In this document: positions 55,118-63,272 of the stretch, in pieces | How positions within the stretch are numbered: position 1 is the first letter of the stretch | Layout: each line of letters opens with the position of its first letter | Program-made: the position numbers and the translations under genes | Notes under the pieces: generated by a model | What the model saw: the letters and a program-made list of their open reading frames with translations, nothing else | Database searches by the model: none | Told to the model about the DNA's origin: nothing | Assembly: GCF_000372825.1 (NCBI RefSeq) | Contig: NZ_KB910516.1 | Coordinates: 4,158,011-4,222,010 of the forward strand | DNA length: 64,000 bases | Source of the DNA: Methylobacterium sp. 77 | Lineage (GTDB): Bacteria; Pseudomonadota; Alphaproteobacteria; Rhizobiales; Beijerinckiaceae | Direction: 5' to 3'

Positions 55118-55564
55118 ATGACCGGCCCCTTGTTCTATCCCTTCATTCTCGGCGCGGGTGCCCTCCAGGCGATCGGCGTCACCATGAACGCTGCCCTGCG
55201 CGGTGCCCTGGTCAATCCGTGGCTCGCGGCCGCGGTGTCGTTTCTCCCCATCGTCTTCGTCTTCGTGGCGATGCTCGTGATCCGCCCCGTGCCACTGCCG
55301 ACCCGCGACGACCTCGCGCGCATGCCGTGGTGGGCGCCGCTCGGCGGCATCGCCGGGGCGGTAGCGGTGTTCGGTGGGCTGCTCTTCGTCGACAAGGTCG
55401 GCGCCGGTACGTTCAACGGGCTGCTCATCACCGCCAACCTCCTGACCTCGCTCGCCATCGACCATTTCGGCTGGCTCGGGATGCGGGAGCACCGCGCCGG
55501 CGGTGGCCGGCTCGCCGGCGCCGTGCTGATGGTGGCCGGAATCGTCCTCATCGCGGCGTTTTGA
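55118..55564 (+). CDS. DMT-superfamily half transporter, second YdcZ (DUF606) paralogue
   Basis: The protein has 148 residues and is a tandem duplicate of the preceding gene. The same topology and blocks are visible (AGALQAIGVTMNAALRGAL, WWAPLGGIAGAVAVFGGLLF, DKVGAGTFNGLLITANLLTS). GGGAG lies nine bases before the ATG. The pair is arranged like two-gene DMT systems in which both halves form one transporter, as in paired small multidrug transporters; that is an inference. Confidence 0.85.
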   Translation: MTGPLFYPFILGAGALQAIGVTMNAALRGALVNPWLAAAVSFLPIVFVFVAMLVIRPVPLPTRDDLARMPWWAPLGGIAGAVAVFGGLLFVDKVGAGTFNGLLITANLLTSLAIDHFGWLGMREHRAGGGRLAGAVLMVAGIVLIAAF

Positions 55565-55870
55565 CGGGGAAATCTGTTGTTTTTCCTCGTTAGGGCCGCC
55601 GTGCCTCCTTGGCCGAGTTCGCTTTCCGGCCTTCGGTCGTGCTATGCCCCCACGATCCCGCCTGAAGACGGTCCCGTGCGAAGGGTGTGTGGATCACCCT
55701 CCCTTGCCGCCGATCGCGGGTATGCATCCCGGCCGGCATCCGTTCGATCATCGACGTCACGCACTCGGCGAGTGGGCACCAGCGGTTTTCTCATCCGCTA
55801 ACGCCCCGCCAGTGCCGGTTGATATGGTCGATCGGAGGGGGCGAGGCGAGGGTAGCGAGGAAGGATGACG
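55565..55870. other. Intergenic gap, 306 bp
   Basis: No gene is supported. The short frames on both strands have no family features. The gap should contain the promoter of the small genes at 55871-56389. Confidence 0.4.
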
Positions 55871-56101
55871 ATGAGCGACGAAACCGACGCCAGGACCCGT
55901 TCCGAGGAGCGCGCCGAGCGCGCCGAGCGGATGGCCAAGGAAGGCGCCCAGGCAATGGCCGAGCATCTGCAATCGGTGAAGGCGATCGACGAGCGCACCG
56001 TGAAGCTGCGCGCGCTTCGTCTCGCCAAGGAAGCCGCCGATGCCGAGGCCAAGGCTGCCGCTCCTCCGCCCGCCCCCAAGCGCAAGCGCTCCGCGAGCTG
56101 A
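55871..56101 (+). CDS. Small charged helical protein, hypothetical
   Basis: The protein has 76 residues from the ATG at 55871, preferred over the ATG at 55865 because AAGGA is then well spaced. It is almost wholly alpha-helical and highly charged (RSEERAERAERMAKEGAQAM, KAIDERTVKLRALRLAKEAA), with a Pro/Lys-rich tail ending KRKRSAS. It could be a small nucleic-acid- or protein-binding factor, but nothing proves it. It precedes the BrnA-like gene by 18 bp and is probably co-transcribed with it. Confidence 0.6.
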   Translation: MSDETDARTRSEERAERAERMAKEGAQAMAEHLQSVKAIDERTVKLRALRLAKEAADAEAKAAAPPPAPKRKRSAS

Positions 56102-56119
56102 GCCGGAAAGCCCCGACCC

Positions 56120-56389
56120 ATGGCATTCGATCGGACCCGTCGCGCCAGCGACCCCCGCCAGGCGGCTGAAGCCGCGTTCAAGGCCGCCACGACGAAGGCG
56201 CCCGAGGCCTCCAAGCCCGACGCCCCCAAGGCTGCGGAACGCGCGCCCTCCGCGCCGCTCACCCCGCCCGGCGCCCGCGAAATGGTATCTCTGCGCATCG
56301 ACCGCGCCGTGCTGGAGCATTTCCAGAAGGACGGTCCCGGTTGGCAGGACCGCATCAACGCCGCGTTGAAGGGCGTCGCGGGACTGTAA
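56120..56389 (+). CDS. Orphan BrnA-like antitoxin domain protein
   Basis: The protein has 89 residues. The N-terminal ~50 are Ala/Pro/Lys-rich and disordered. The C-terminal part, MVSLRIDRAVLEHFQKDG followed by PGWQDRINAALKG, matches the ribbon-helix-helix C-terminus of BrnA antitoxins (typically LRLD..VL.wFk..G.GWQtRINa.L). BrnA normally binds the BrnT toxin encoded just upstream and represses the operon. The gene upstream here is not BrnT. This may be a solitary DNA-binding regulator. Confidence 0.72.
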   Translation: MAFDRTRRASDPRQAAEAAFKAATTKAPEASKPDAPKAAERAPSAPLTPPGAREMVSLRIDRAVLEHFQKDGPGWQDRINAALKGVAGL

Positions 56390-56444
56390 ACTACGTGTTT
56401 ACGCTCGGATCGAGTTCATCGTGAGCCGCCCTTAGAGGGCTAAC

Positions 56445-58637
56445 TCACTCCCCCACCCCGAACAGCTTCTCCAGAAAATTCCGGTCGTCCTGGCTCGGGC
56501 CGCGGGCGCGCTGGTTGGCGGCGACGCGCGGGGGCGGGGCGGCGGATGGGGGTTCGCCGAGCAGCGCGCCGATCAGGCCGCCCGGCGTGGTGCCGGTGGT
56601 GGCGGGGACATCCGCCGGGCCGCGATTGCGCCAGTGGTTGGAGCCCGGCAGCATGGTCGGCGTCTGACCCTTGAGGGCCACGCTCATATAGGTCTTCCAG
56701 ATCTCGCCGGGCAGGTTTCCGCCCGAGACCTTCTTGGTGGATTCGCCGTCGTCGTTGCCGAGCCAGACGCCGGTGACGAGGGTCGAGGAATAGCCGATGA
56801 ACCAGGCATCGCGGAAATCCTGGCTGGTGCCGGTCTTGCCGGCCAGATCCCAGCCCGGAACCTCGGATTTCTTCGCGGTGCCGGAGACGAAGGTCTCGTG
56901 CATCATCGCGTTCATCATCGAGACCGTGTTGGCGTCCATCACCCGGCCGAGATTGCTGTCCTTGCGCTGGTAGAGCACCTTGCCCGCATTGCTCTTCACG
57001 TTGGCGATGACATAGGGAATCACCCCCGTGCCGCCATTGGCGAAAGCGGCGTAGGCGCCCACCATTTCCAGCGGTGTCACCTCCGAGGTGCCGAGCGCCA
57101 GGGAGCCGTTGGCCTGGAGCGGCGAGGAGATGCCGAGGCGCTGGGCCGCCTGCACCACCGCCTTGGGACCGACTTCCTGGCCGAGGCGCACCGCCACGGT
57201 GTTGAGCGAGAGCGCCAGCGCCTCGCGCAGGGTCACCGGCCCGCGATAGTCACGCGAGTAGTTCTCCGGATTCCAGCCCTTGATGCTGATGGGCGCGTCG
57301 TCGCGCACGGTGTCCGGCGTCAGCCCGCGCTCCACGGCGGCGAGATAGACGAACGGCTTGAACGACGAGCCCGGCTGGCGCTTGGCGGTGGTCGCCCGGT
57401 TGAACTGGCTCTGGGCGTAGTCGCGTCCGCCGATAAGGGCGCGGATGGCGCCGTCCGGCTTCATCGAGACCACGGCGCCCTGGGCCACGTTGTAGCGCGC
57501 GCCCTTCTGGTTCAGCTCGTCCACGAGGGCCTTCTCGGCCGCACCCTGAAGGCGGGTGTCGACGGTGGTGGTGACGACGATGTCGGTGTCGAATTTCGGC
57601 AGGAAGTCGTCGAGCACGTCCATGACGAGGTCGGCGACGTAGCTCGCCGAGCCGCCGCCGCGGCTGCTCGCCGGACGCGCCGGTGTGGCCAGAGCCAGCT
57701 TCGCGTCGGCGGGTTTGGCGAAGCCCAGCTCCTCCATCGCCGCGAGAACCTGGGCCGCGCGGGCCTGCGCCGCGGGTAAGTTGCGGTTGGGCGCAAGCCG
57801 CGAGGGTGCCTGGACGAGACCGCCGAGCATGGCCGCTTCCGCCAGCGTCACCGCCTTGGCGGGCTTGCCGAAATAGCGCTGCGCCGCGGCCTCGACACCG
57901 TAGGCGCCGGCACCGAAATAGACCCGGTTCAGATAGAGTTCGAGAATCTCGTCCTTGGTGTAGCGGTGCTCCAGCCACAGGGCGAGGATCGCCTCCTGGA
58001 TCTTTCGCGAGGCGGAGCGCTCGGGCGTCAGGAACAGGTTCTTGGCGAGCTGCTGCGTCAGGGTCGAGCCGCCCTGCGAGACGCCGCGACGGGTGATGTT
58101 CTGGCCGATGGCGCGGGCGATGCCGACCGGGTCGACGCCGAAATGGCTGTAGAAGCGCCGGTCCTCGATCGCCACGAAGGCGCGCGGCAGGTAGGGCGGC
58201 AATTCGCCGATGCTCACCACCCGGCCTCCGGTCTCGCCGCGATTGGCCAGAAGCGAGCCGTCGCTGGCGAGGATGGCGATGTTGGGAGGCCGCTTCGGCA
58301 CGGCGAGCTGATCGATCGGCGGGAGCTGCGAGGCGTGGTAGGCCACGAGCCCTGCGATGGCGATGACGCCCCAGAGGCCGAGCACGAGCGTGCCGTAGAC
58401 GAGACTGCCGAGGAACGAGCGACGGCGCGCCTTGCGCGCGGGTGCCTTGATCCGCGCCGAAGGGCGCCGTGGGACTTCGCCCTGGCCATTGCTGCTCGTT
58501 GCGCGCTTGCCCACACCACCTCCGGCGCGATCGTCGCCGTTGAGCCGCAGGTTGAGATCGCCGCGCCCTCCGATGCGCCCTTCCGGCACGTCGAAGTTCG
58601 GCTCCTCCCTCCCGCTACCCTTGCGTCCGTTCGCCAT
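56445..58637 (-). CDS. Class A penicillin-binding protein 1A-type
   Basis: The protein has 730 residues. A basic, Gly-rich cytoplasmic N-terminus (1-75) is followed by one membrane helix (about 77-99). The GT51 transglycosylase domain has catalytic Glu158 (AIEDRRFYSHFGVDP) and RGVSQGGSTLTQQLAKNLFL. The transpeptidase domain has the SxxK motif at Ser424-Lys427 (QPGSSFKPF), an SLN motif (ALSLNTVAV) and the KTGTS motif (LAGKTGTSQDF). It polymerises and crosslinks peptidoglycan at the inner-membrane surface. A disordered tail ends the protein. Confidence 0.93.
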   Translation of the reverse strand: MANGRKGSGREEPNFDVPEGRIGGRGDLNLRLNGDDRAGGGVGKRATSSNGQGEVPRRPSARIKAPARKARRRSFLGSLVYGTLVLGLWGVIAIAGLVAYHASQLPPIDQLAVPKRPPNIAILASDGSLLANRGETGGRVVSIGELPPYLPRAFVAIEDRRFYSHFGVDPVGIARAIGQNITRRGVSQGGSTLTQQLAKNLFLTPERSASRKIQEAILALWLEHRYTKDEILELYLNRVYFGAGAYGVEAAAQRYFGKPAKAVTLAEAAMLGGLVQAPSRLAPNRNLPAAQARAAQVLAAMEELGFAKPADAKLALATPARPASSRGGGSASYVADLVMDVLDDFLPKFDTDIVVTTTVDTRLQGAAEKALVDELNQKGARYNVAQGAVVSMKPDGAIRALIGGRDYAQSQFNRATTAKRQPGSSFKPFVYLAAVERGLTPDTVRDDAPISIKGWNPENYSRDYRGPVTLREALALSLNTVAVRLGQEVGPKAVVQAAQRLGISSPLQANGSLALGTSEVTPLEMVGAYAAFANGGTGVIPYVIANVKSNAGKVLYQRKDSNLGRVMDANTVSMMNAMMHETFVSGTAKKSEVPGWDLAGKTGTSQDFRDAWFIGYSSTLVTGVWLGNDDGESTKKVSGGNLPGEIWKTYMSVALKGQTPTMLPGSNHWRNRGPADVPATTGTTPGGLIGALLGEPPSAAPPPRVAANQRARGPSQDDRNFLEKLFGVGE

Positions 58638-58710
58638 GCGTTCCGTCTGAACCTGTGAGCCCCTCGCGATTCGAGAGGCTCCGGTTCCGCACGGTAAATA
58701 CGGCGGGTTT

Positions 58711-58725
58711 AAGGGTTCTTAACCG
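58711..58725. repeat. Left copy of a 15-bp near-identical repeat flanking the AT-rich island
   Basis: AAGGGTTCTTAACCG here and AAGGGTTCTTAGCCG at 61188-61202 match at 14 of 15 positions in the same orientation. They lie on either side of the AT-rich three-gene module. They could be attachment-type or insertion-related repeats, or a common promoter-like motif occurring twice by chance. Confidence 0.4.
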
Positions 58726-58919
58726 TCGCAGGTTGCTCGACAACCGCTTATACGGCCTCCAATGAGGCCCACCACGCCAGTCACCTGACTAAGGTGATGG
58801 CCCGGCTGACGACTGTCTTTGATCACCATGACAGCAGGGAGACCCCACCGCCTCAAGTCTCGCGCTGACGTGCCGAATAAAAAAATATAACATATTAGAT
58901 CCGCAATTCGGCGCAAGCT

Positions 58920-59516
58920 TTACAGCACGACATTCTGATTGGCAGGAAGCGACGGGAGCTCGAGTCTTGCCACCAAATCAGCATGACTTTTGTCAGTGCT
59001 GCATATATGACGTTGTGGCCCCCTCAATTTGCTGTTGAGCTTTATGAGTAAATCACCGCGAGCATCCCGCAATTGAGTTTGTGTTTTGTTCGTGTTCGCT
59101 ATGAATTGTATTTCTGAGTGACTGGGCTCGCTGTTTTCTGGCGAAAGTACCACCTGAACTGAATATTCGTCCTGAGAAATATCAAGCACCGTGGAGACTT
59201 CTATTTCATAATAACCACAGTAGAAAGAACGATTCTGGATAGTCCCATCAATGCCCCATTTTTGAAACATCCGCACATTCTTGCGGCTTGCCGTGCGGCA
59301 TCCGTACTGATGCACTTCGTCCTCTGTTGCGAGAAGCGAGCGCGGAACAACTGAAATAGCGTAGTCAGGTTTGCTGACTTTGGTAATATTTTCAAACCTC
59401 ATCAGAGCATTTTTTGAAAACACCCCGTCATCAACAAAATGAATTGGATAAATAACGCATCGAGCGATCACATCATCTTGCGTTATATGATCGAGTTGGA
59501 TTGCTTGACCCGCCAC
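58920..59516 (-). CDS. Hypothetical protein, third gene of an AT-rich three-gene module
   Basis: The protein has 198 residues, with no signal or membrane segment. The N-terminal half has CVIYPIHFVDDGVFSKNALM, then DYAISVVPRSLLATEDEVHQ. The pattern R.v.P....dG....AF/AL...d..iSV reminds me of a widespread family of ~150-200-residue proteins of unknown function usually found as the last gene of small operons; this is recollection, not a search. The middle (NRSFYCGYYEIEVSTVLDIS) is beta-rich. Low GC (43% in the line at 59041-59100) marks it as acquired. The start overlaps the preceding gene by 34 bp. Confidence 0.7.
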   Translation of the reverse strand: MAGQAIQLDHITQDDVIARCVIYPIHFVDDGVFSKNALMRFENITKVSKPDYAISVVPRSLLATEDEVHQYGCRTASRKNVRMFQKWGIDGTIQNRSFYCGYYEIEVSTVLDISQDEYSVQVVLSPENSEPSHSEIQFIANTNKTQTQLRDARGDLLIKLNSKLRGPQRHICSTDKSHADLVARLELPSLPANQNVVL

Positions 59517-60160
59517 CGCTGTCCACCCAAGGCTTGAACTAAAACAGATGCTTGCTGTTCATCCCTCATATCGAGATATAAAGGGTCGCCATACTCAACA
59601 TGAACGCCATGGTCTTTAAGTCGAGCAATATAGCTGTCGTAAGTGACATACCTTGTCGAACTATAGGATTCCCACTCGAAAATTAATGCATCTCCACCGT
59701 GCGGAAAGATCCGTGGCGCTGGAACCCGAAAATCGCTAAGGAACGCCAGAAATTCAAGTGAGGAGGATACGGTGTGCTCGTCCGTGAAGTACGGATCGTC
59801 CTCATCAAGCGCCGATAGCCCCCTGATGGTTGCTTGAAGCTTTCGGTACAAGTGCTCCCTGGTAAATAGGTCTGCACTGTTGCTTGGTGTTGAATTTGAA
59901 GTTCTGCCGGGGATCGCACTTGATGCCGAGTTTTTCAAACTAGGAAGACTGAGTGATGACGCTTGAAGGGGGGCAACTGAAATTGTTAGCCCTGCAACGA
60001 ATACAGCCGCAAGCACGGATCGATTTTGACCGGTTGTAGTTGTGTTTTCGTGAGACACTACAGGATGCGGGAAAGAAGTGTTTTGCGCGCCATTCGTCGG
60101 CAGGTCCGGGAACAGCATAATGGTCGGCTGTCTTCCGACTGCGTTTTCATAGCCAAGCAT
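59483..60160 (-). CDS. Hypothetical protein, second gene of an AT-rich three-gene module
   Basis: The protein has 225 residues. A hydrophobic segment at about 48-68 (SVLAAVFVAGLTISVAPLQA) could be a signal anchor or a late signal peptide. The part from ~95 on (HLYRKLQATIRGLSALDEDD; SSSLEFLAFLSDFRVPAPRI; FPHGGDALIFEWESYSS) resembles a common uncharacterised domain of the type helix, FL..lP....P.P....dG...leW, often encoded between the two partner genes seen here. That resemblance is from memory. The last ~70 residues are beta-rich. Overlaps of 1 bp with the upstream gene and 34 bp with the downstream gene indicate tight translational coupling. Confidence 0.68.
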   Translation of the reverse strand: MLGYENAVGRQPTIMLFPDLPTNGAQNTSFPHPVVSHENTTTTGQNRSVLAAVFVAGLTISVAPLQASSLSLPSLKNSASSAIPGRTSNSTPSNSADLFTREHLYRKLQATIRGLSALDEDDPYFTDEHTVSSSLEFLAFLSDFRVPAPRIFPHGGDALIFEWESYSSTRYVTYDSYIARLKDHGVHVEYGDPLYLDMRDEQQASVLVQALGGQRWRVKQSNSII

Positions 60161-60951
60161 TACAGCAATCCTGCGGGGGAATTGGCTAGATTTAGCTTTT
60201 TCATTTCCTCGGAAAGCTCCGTAAAGAGCGCATCCTGCTCTGGCGCAGAAATCTTTCTTGCCAAAATCGAATGAGTATTTAAATCGATACGCAGTCCAGC
60301 AGCGAAGGACTCTTTTATTTGCATGCCGGGAGCGCCCATGGAAGAAGCTACGCCAGGGAACAAGCCTGCAGCAGGCAGCTGCGCATTAAAGACATAAGTC
60401 TGCACAACAACAGTGTTCCAATTAAGGACTCTGTTCATTTGCATGTCGCGGAGGCTTTGCATTGGCCTGCGGATGTTCATTTGAAATACGAGATCGACCG
60501 TATCTTCTGTGATGCTTGGTTGGTTAAGTATTGTTGCAAGTTCGTGGTTTGCCTCCGCAACATTTGAGGTTGGCTGCGCAAAATCGCCGACAAAAGCTAG
60601 TCGACTGCTTTCCCCAATTAGCGATGTAGCTCTGATCGCCATGTTTATGATGTGATCTATCGCGGATGAACCATCCATCAGCGGCATGCCCTGATCGGGA
60701 GGGATGGCGGGAGGCGCTGGGGTGATTGCGAAGTCAACACGGTTTGCTTGAAATGTCGTTTGATAGTTGTAGCGTCCATCCTGGCCTGTCAGAGTCCAGA
60801 CCTGACCACCTGCAGGCTGCGGAGCCTGGCCCATTTGCTGGCCCTGCGGGACCATGTTGGTCAGTGCTTTGAACAACGTTTCGCGATCGACGGAGAGCAC
60901 TCCATCAAAGAACCAAACGACTGTTAAACCGTGGGGATTCCAAGCCGGCAT
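60160..60951 (-). CDS. Hypothetical protein, first gene of an AT-rich three-gene module
   Basis: The protein has 263 residues, cytoplasmic by sequence. The N-terminus (HGLTVVWFFDGVLSVDRETL), the central RVDFAITPAPPAIPPDQG and RLAFVGDFAQPTSNVAEANH blocks, and the pattern FQMNIRRPMQSL followed by MNRVLNWNTVVVQTYVF match what I remember of a large family of ~250-residue proteins with a conserved IN-R-R...INR-..W signature and no known function. The C-terminus has RIDLNTHSILARKISAPEQD. The stop shares its last A with the next ATG (TAATG). GC is about 45% in the line 60181-60240, far below the flanks. Confidence 0.7.
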   Translation of the reverse strand: MPAWNPHGLTVVWFFDGVLSVDRETLFKALTNMVPQGQQMGQAPQPAGGQVWTLTGQDGRYNYQTTFQANRVDFAITPAPPAIPPDQGMPLMDGSSAIDHIINMAIRATSLIGESSRLAFVGDFAQPTSNVAEANHELATILNQPSITEDTVDLVFQMNIRRPMQSLRDMQMNRVLNWNTVVVQTYVFNAQLPAAGLFPGVASSMGAPGMQIKESFAAGLRIDLNTHSILARKISAPEQDALFTELSEEMKKLNLANSPAGLL

Positions 60952-61686
60952 AGACTGACGCTCTCACATGGGCGAACGGGTTCCCCGCTCGCAATCATCG
61001 CCTGTAGCAGAATGCACCCTTGCCTTTCAAATCGGTTGATGCCTGAGGAGATAAGGGTTGTCCCACCATCTTCCAACGCCTGCCTGCGAACCAATGGCTT
61101 GGCTGTACCTTTTAATCACTGACGCTGCCCGTTCCGGCGCGGAGACAGCGCGGAACGAGTCTGAATGATTTCAATGACTTGAGCTTGAAGGGTTCTTAGC
61201 CGACCTCGAATTCAAGCGCCTGAAATCATGGAAGAATTTTTGCCCATGTGTTTCTCGTGGGATTGTTGGCGCGCGAATTGGTGGGAAACCGCTATTGTTT
61301 CCCCGCGAACAAATCAGTCACCACACCGAGCGCCCGACGTTCGTCCCGTCCCTCCTTCGGGGCCGCTGCGGAGGCACGTCACGGATCGTGTCGCAACGCC
61401 GCGTATTCGCGCCTCACGTGGACACGCATCCTCCTCAATGAAAAAATTAAACGCCTACGCCACATGCACGACGTCTCGTCCATCGAGGCAATACGGACAT
61501 CGGCGTGCTTGGGGTCGTTAGAAGCTTAGCGCTTTCCATTCTGGCCGCACGCGCGTCGTTGCTTGGCGGTTATTGGAATTCGCGCCCGTCGAGGTGGCGA
61601 GTTCATTCGTGTGCGACGAGTATTGAACCGATTTGGCCGACGCCGATTGTCCTTCCAGCAATGGCAACCGTTGTGAAGGACATCGC
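60952..61686. other. Gene-free stretch after the AT-rich module, 735 bp
   Basis: It holds the upstream region of the three-gene module and the right copy of the 15-bp repeat (61188-61202). Frames of up to about 97 codons exist on the plus strand, but none shows family features or consistent codon use. It looks like decayed or island-edge DNA. Confidence 0.4.
61188..61202. repeat. Right copy of the 15-bp repeat flanking the AT-rich island
   Basis: See the left copy at 58711-58725; 14 of 15 bases agree. It lies about 240 bp upstream of the first gene of the three-gene module. Confidence 0.4.
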
Positions 61687-61923
61687 ATGATCCCGATTTT
61701 CCTCTCGAGCTTGATCGGCGCGCCTGTCGCTGCCGCCGTGTTTGCAAGCCATGGCGCGATTGATGCGCTCCTCGCCGCCCCTCTCGGAGGCAGCCTCGCC
61801 GCTATCGTCACGGCGGCGTTCTTCGCGAATCGGCGGAGCAACCCGGCTCGCCGACGGCTCGCGCCGATGACGCCGCCGCAGGCGCGTTTCTCAACGACGT
61901 GGCGTGCTGCAGCTCACGGATAA
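61687..61923 (+). CDS. Small membrane protein, hypothetical
   Basis: The protein has 78 residues from the ATG at 61687, with AAGGA about eight bases upstream. Two hydrophobic segments (about 2-19, IPIFLSSLIGAPVAAAVF; about 25-47, AIDALLAAPLGGSLAAIVTA) are followed by a basic tail. An in-frame ATG at 61633 would add a charged segment and is less likely. The 3' end overlaps the convergent DNA glycosylase gene by 33 bp. The function is unknown, and the call rests on the hydrophobic pattern and the Shine-Dalgarno. Confidence 0.45.
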   Translation: MIPIFLSSLIGAPVAAAVFASHGAIDALLAAPLGGSLAAIVTAAFFANRRSNPARRRLAPMTPPQARFSTTWRAAAHG

Positions 61924-62523
61924 CGTTGACGCTAAGGCCGCCCGGCTCGCTCCAGCCACAGTCGAGGCGTGGCTGGAACCCGGCTTGCTGAGATAGCGTG
62001 AACCCGCCAGCAGGAAGCGCCAGGGCGTTTCCGCTCCTTTCGTGATCCCGATGCGCCGGTCGGCCTGAACCTCCGGCACCGTCGTTCGTGGCTCAATCGC
62101 GAAGGGATGCCGGTCGAGAGGAAGGCCGTCATGGATGATGGTCACGGCGAGAGCTTGGCATAGACGGCCCGGTCCTGCGCAGAGGAGGCGCAGGGCGTCG
62201 CGCCCGCGTCGCTCCCGCATGGTCTCGATGCCGTCTTCCGGCTCGATGGCGCGGATCAGGACCGCGCTTCCCGGCTCGCAAACCAAGTTCAGGCACCAAT
62301 GCATGCCGTATGATCGGTAGACATAGGCATGCCCCGGTGGCCCGAACATGCTGGCGTTGCGTTTGGTCTGCCCATTGAAACTGTGGGAGGCCGGGTCGGT
62401 CCGGTCATAGGCCTCGGTCTCGACGATGAGGCCGCCTATGCCGGCGACCAGCAGGCGGCACCCGATCAGGTCGGCAGCGACCAATGCCGCCGGCCGCGCG
62501 TAAAACGTCGAGCCGAGGCTCAC
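61891..62523 (-). CDS. DNA-3-methyladenine glycosylase, AAG/MPG family
   Basis: The protein has 210 residues with the alkyladenine DNA glycosylase fold. Recognisable blocks are FYARPAALVAADLIGCRLLV, VETEAYDRTDPASHSFNGQT (catalytic Glu within VETEAY), FGPPGHAYVYRSYGMHWCLN, AVLIRAIEP and GPGRLCQALAV. It excises alkylated and deaminated purines and starts base-excision repair. The last ~25 residues (after RYLSKPG) are not family-like. The ATG overlaps the rnhA stop (62520-62523), so the two genes are coupled. Confidence 0.93.
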   Translation of the reverse strand: MSLGSTFYARPAALVAADLIGCRLLVAGIGGLIVETEAYDRTDPASHSFNGQTKRNASMFGPPGHAYVYRSYGMHWCLNLVCEPGSAVLIRAIEPEDGIETMRERRGRDALRLLCAGPGRLCQALAVTIIHDGLPLDRHPFAIEPRTTVPEVQADRRIGITKGAETPWRFLLAGSRYLSKPGSSHASTVAGASRAALASTLSVSCSTPRR

Positions 62524-63221
62524 GGTTTTGCGGAACCGCTATCGAGCGTCCTGGCGATGCCGTCCGGCCCGAGCTTCAGCGCCACCCGGATCGCCCGCTC
62601 GACATAGGCCTGCGGCGTCTGCCCAGCGAGCTTTGCCGCCCGCGACACGTCGAGGCCGAGGCCGAGATCGATCGCCACCTGGGTCGTGCGGGGAGACGGG
62701 GCTGCTGGTTGCACGACATCGGGCGGCGGCACGACAGGCGCCTGGACCGGTTCGCCGCGCGGTGCCAACCCGAGCGCCTCGCGTCGCCCCTGCGCCGCCA
62801 ATCTGTCGGCGCGTTCGTTGCCGACATTGCCGGTATGACCGCGGACCCAGGTCCAGCGCACGTCCCGGGCCGCGTTGAGGGCATCGAGTTCCTGCATCAA
62901 CTCGACGTTCTTCACCGGCCCCGTGCTGGTGCGCCAACCCTTCGCCTTCCAGCCGCGCATCCATTCGGTGACCGACTTGATGACGTATTGGCTGTCGCAC
63001 CGCATCTCGATCGCGGCACCGGCGGGAAAATGCGACAGCGCCCGGATCGCCGCGGTCAGCTCCATCCGATTGTTGGTGGTGGCGCGGTCGCCGCCGCAGA
63101 GCTCGACCTTGCCTTCCGGCCCCTCGATCACGACGCCCCAGCCGCCTGGGCCGGGATTGGGATCGCAACCGCCATCGGCATAGGCGACGGCGCGGGTGAG
63201 AGCGGGTTTGGCGGTCGTCAT
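62520..63221 (-). CDS. rnhA: Ribonuclease HI with C-terminal ribbon-helix-helix-like extension
   Basis: The protein has 233 residues; usual RNase HI is about 150. The catalytic set is Asp16 (YADGGCDPNPGPGG), Glu54 (NNRMELTAA), Asp76 (RCDSQYV), His129 (VRGHTGN) and Asp139 (NERADRLAA). The enzyme degrades the RNA strand of RNA-DNA hybrids. After residue 150 a Pro-rich linker leads to a ~45-residue tail (about 179-218: TTQVAIDLGLGL, DVSRAAKLAGQTPQAYVERA) that looks like a ribbon-helix-helix domain: a beta strand, then helix, G-x-T turn, and YVxxAIRxAL helix. Such a tail could help dimerise or bind nucleic acid. It is coupled to the DNA glycosylase gene. Confidence 0.93.
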   Translation of the reverse strand: MTTAKPALTRAVAYADGGCDPNPGPGGWGVVIEGPEGKVELCGGDRATTNNRMELTAAIRALSHFPAGAAIEMRCDSQYVIKSVTEWMRGWKAKGWRTSTGPVKNVELMQELDALNAARDVRWTWVRGHTGNVGNERADRLAAQGRREALGLAPRGEPVQAPVVPPPDVVQPAAPSPRTTQVAIDLGLGLDVSRAAKLAGQTPQAYVERAIRVALKLGPDGIARTLDSGSAKP

Positions 63222-63272
63222 GACGCTAATCTCATGTCCAGGGCAGCGCGGCCCCTAGCACGAGCCGACGGT

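Noticed and set aside
52991..55492. 833-codon minus-strand frame opposite the ArsB-like and YdcZ genes
   Set aside because: Shadow of GC-rich membrane-protein genes: highly charged low-complexity translation, no start context.
61225..61530. Plus-strand frames of about 93-97 codons in the gap after the AT-rich module
   Set aside because: No family features, uneven codon use and no ribosome-binding site.
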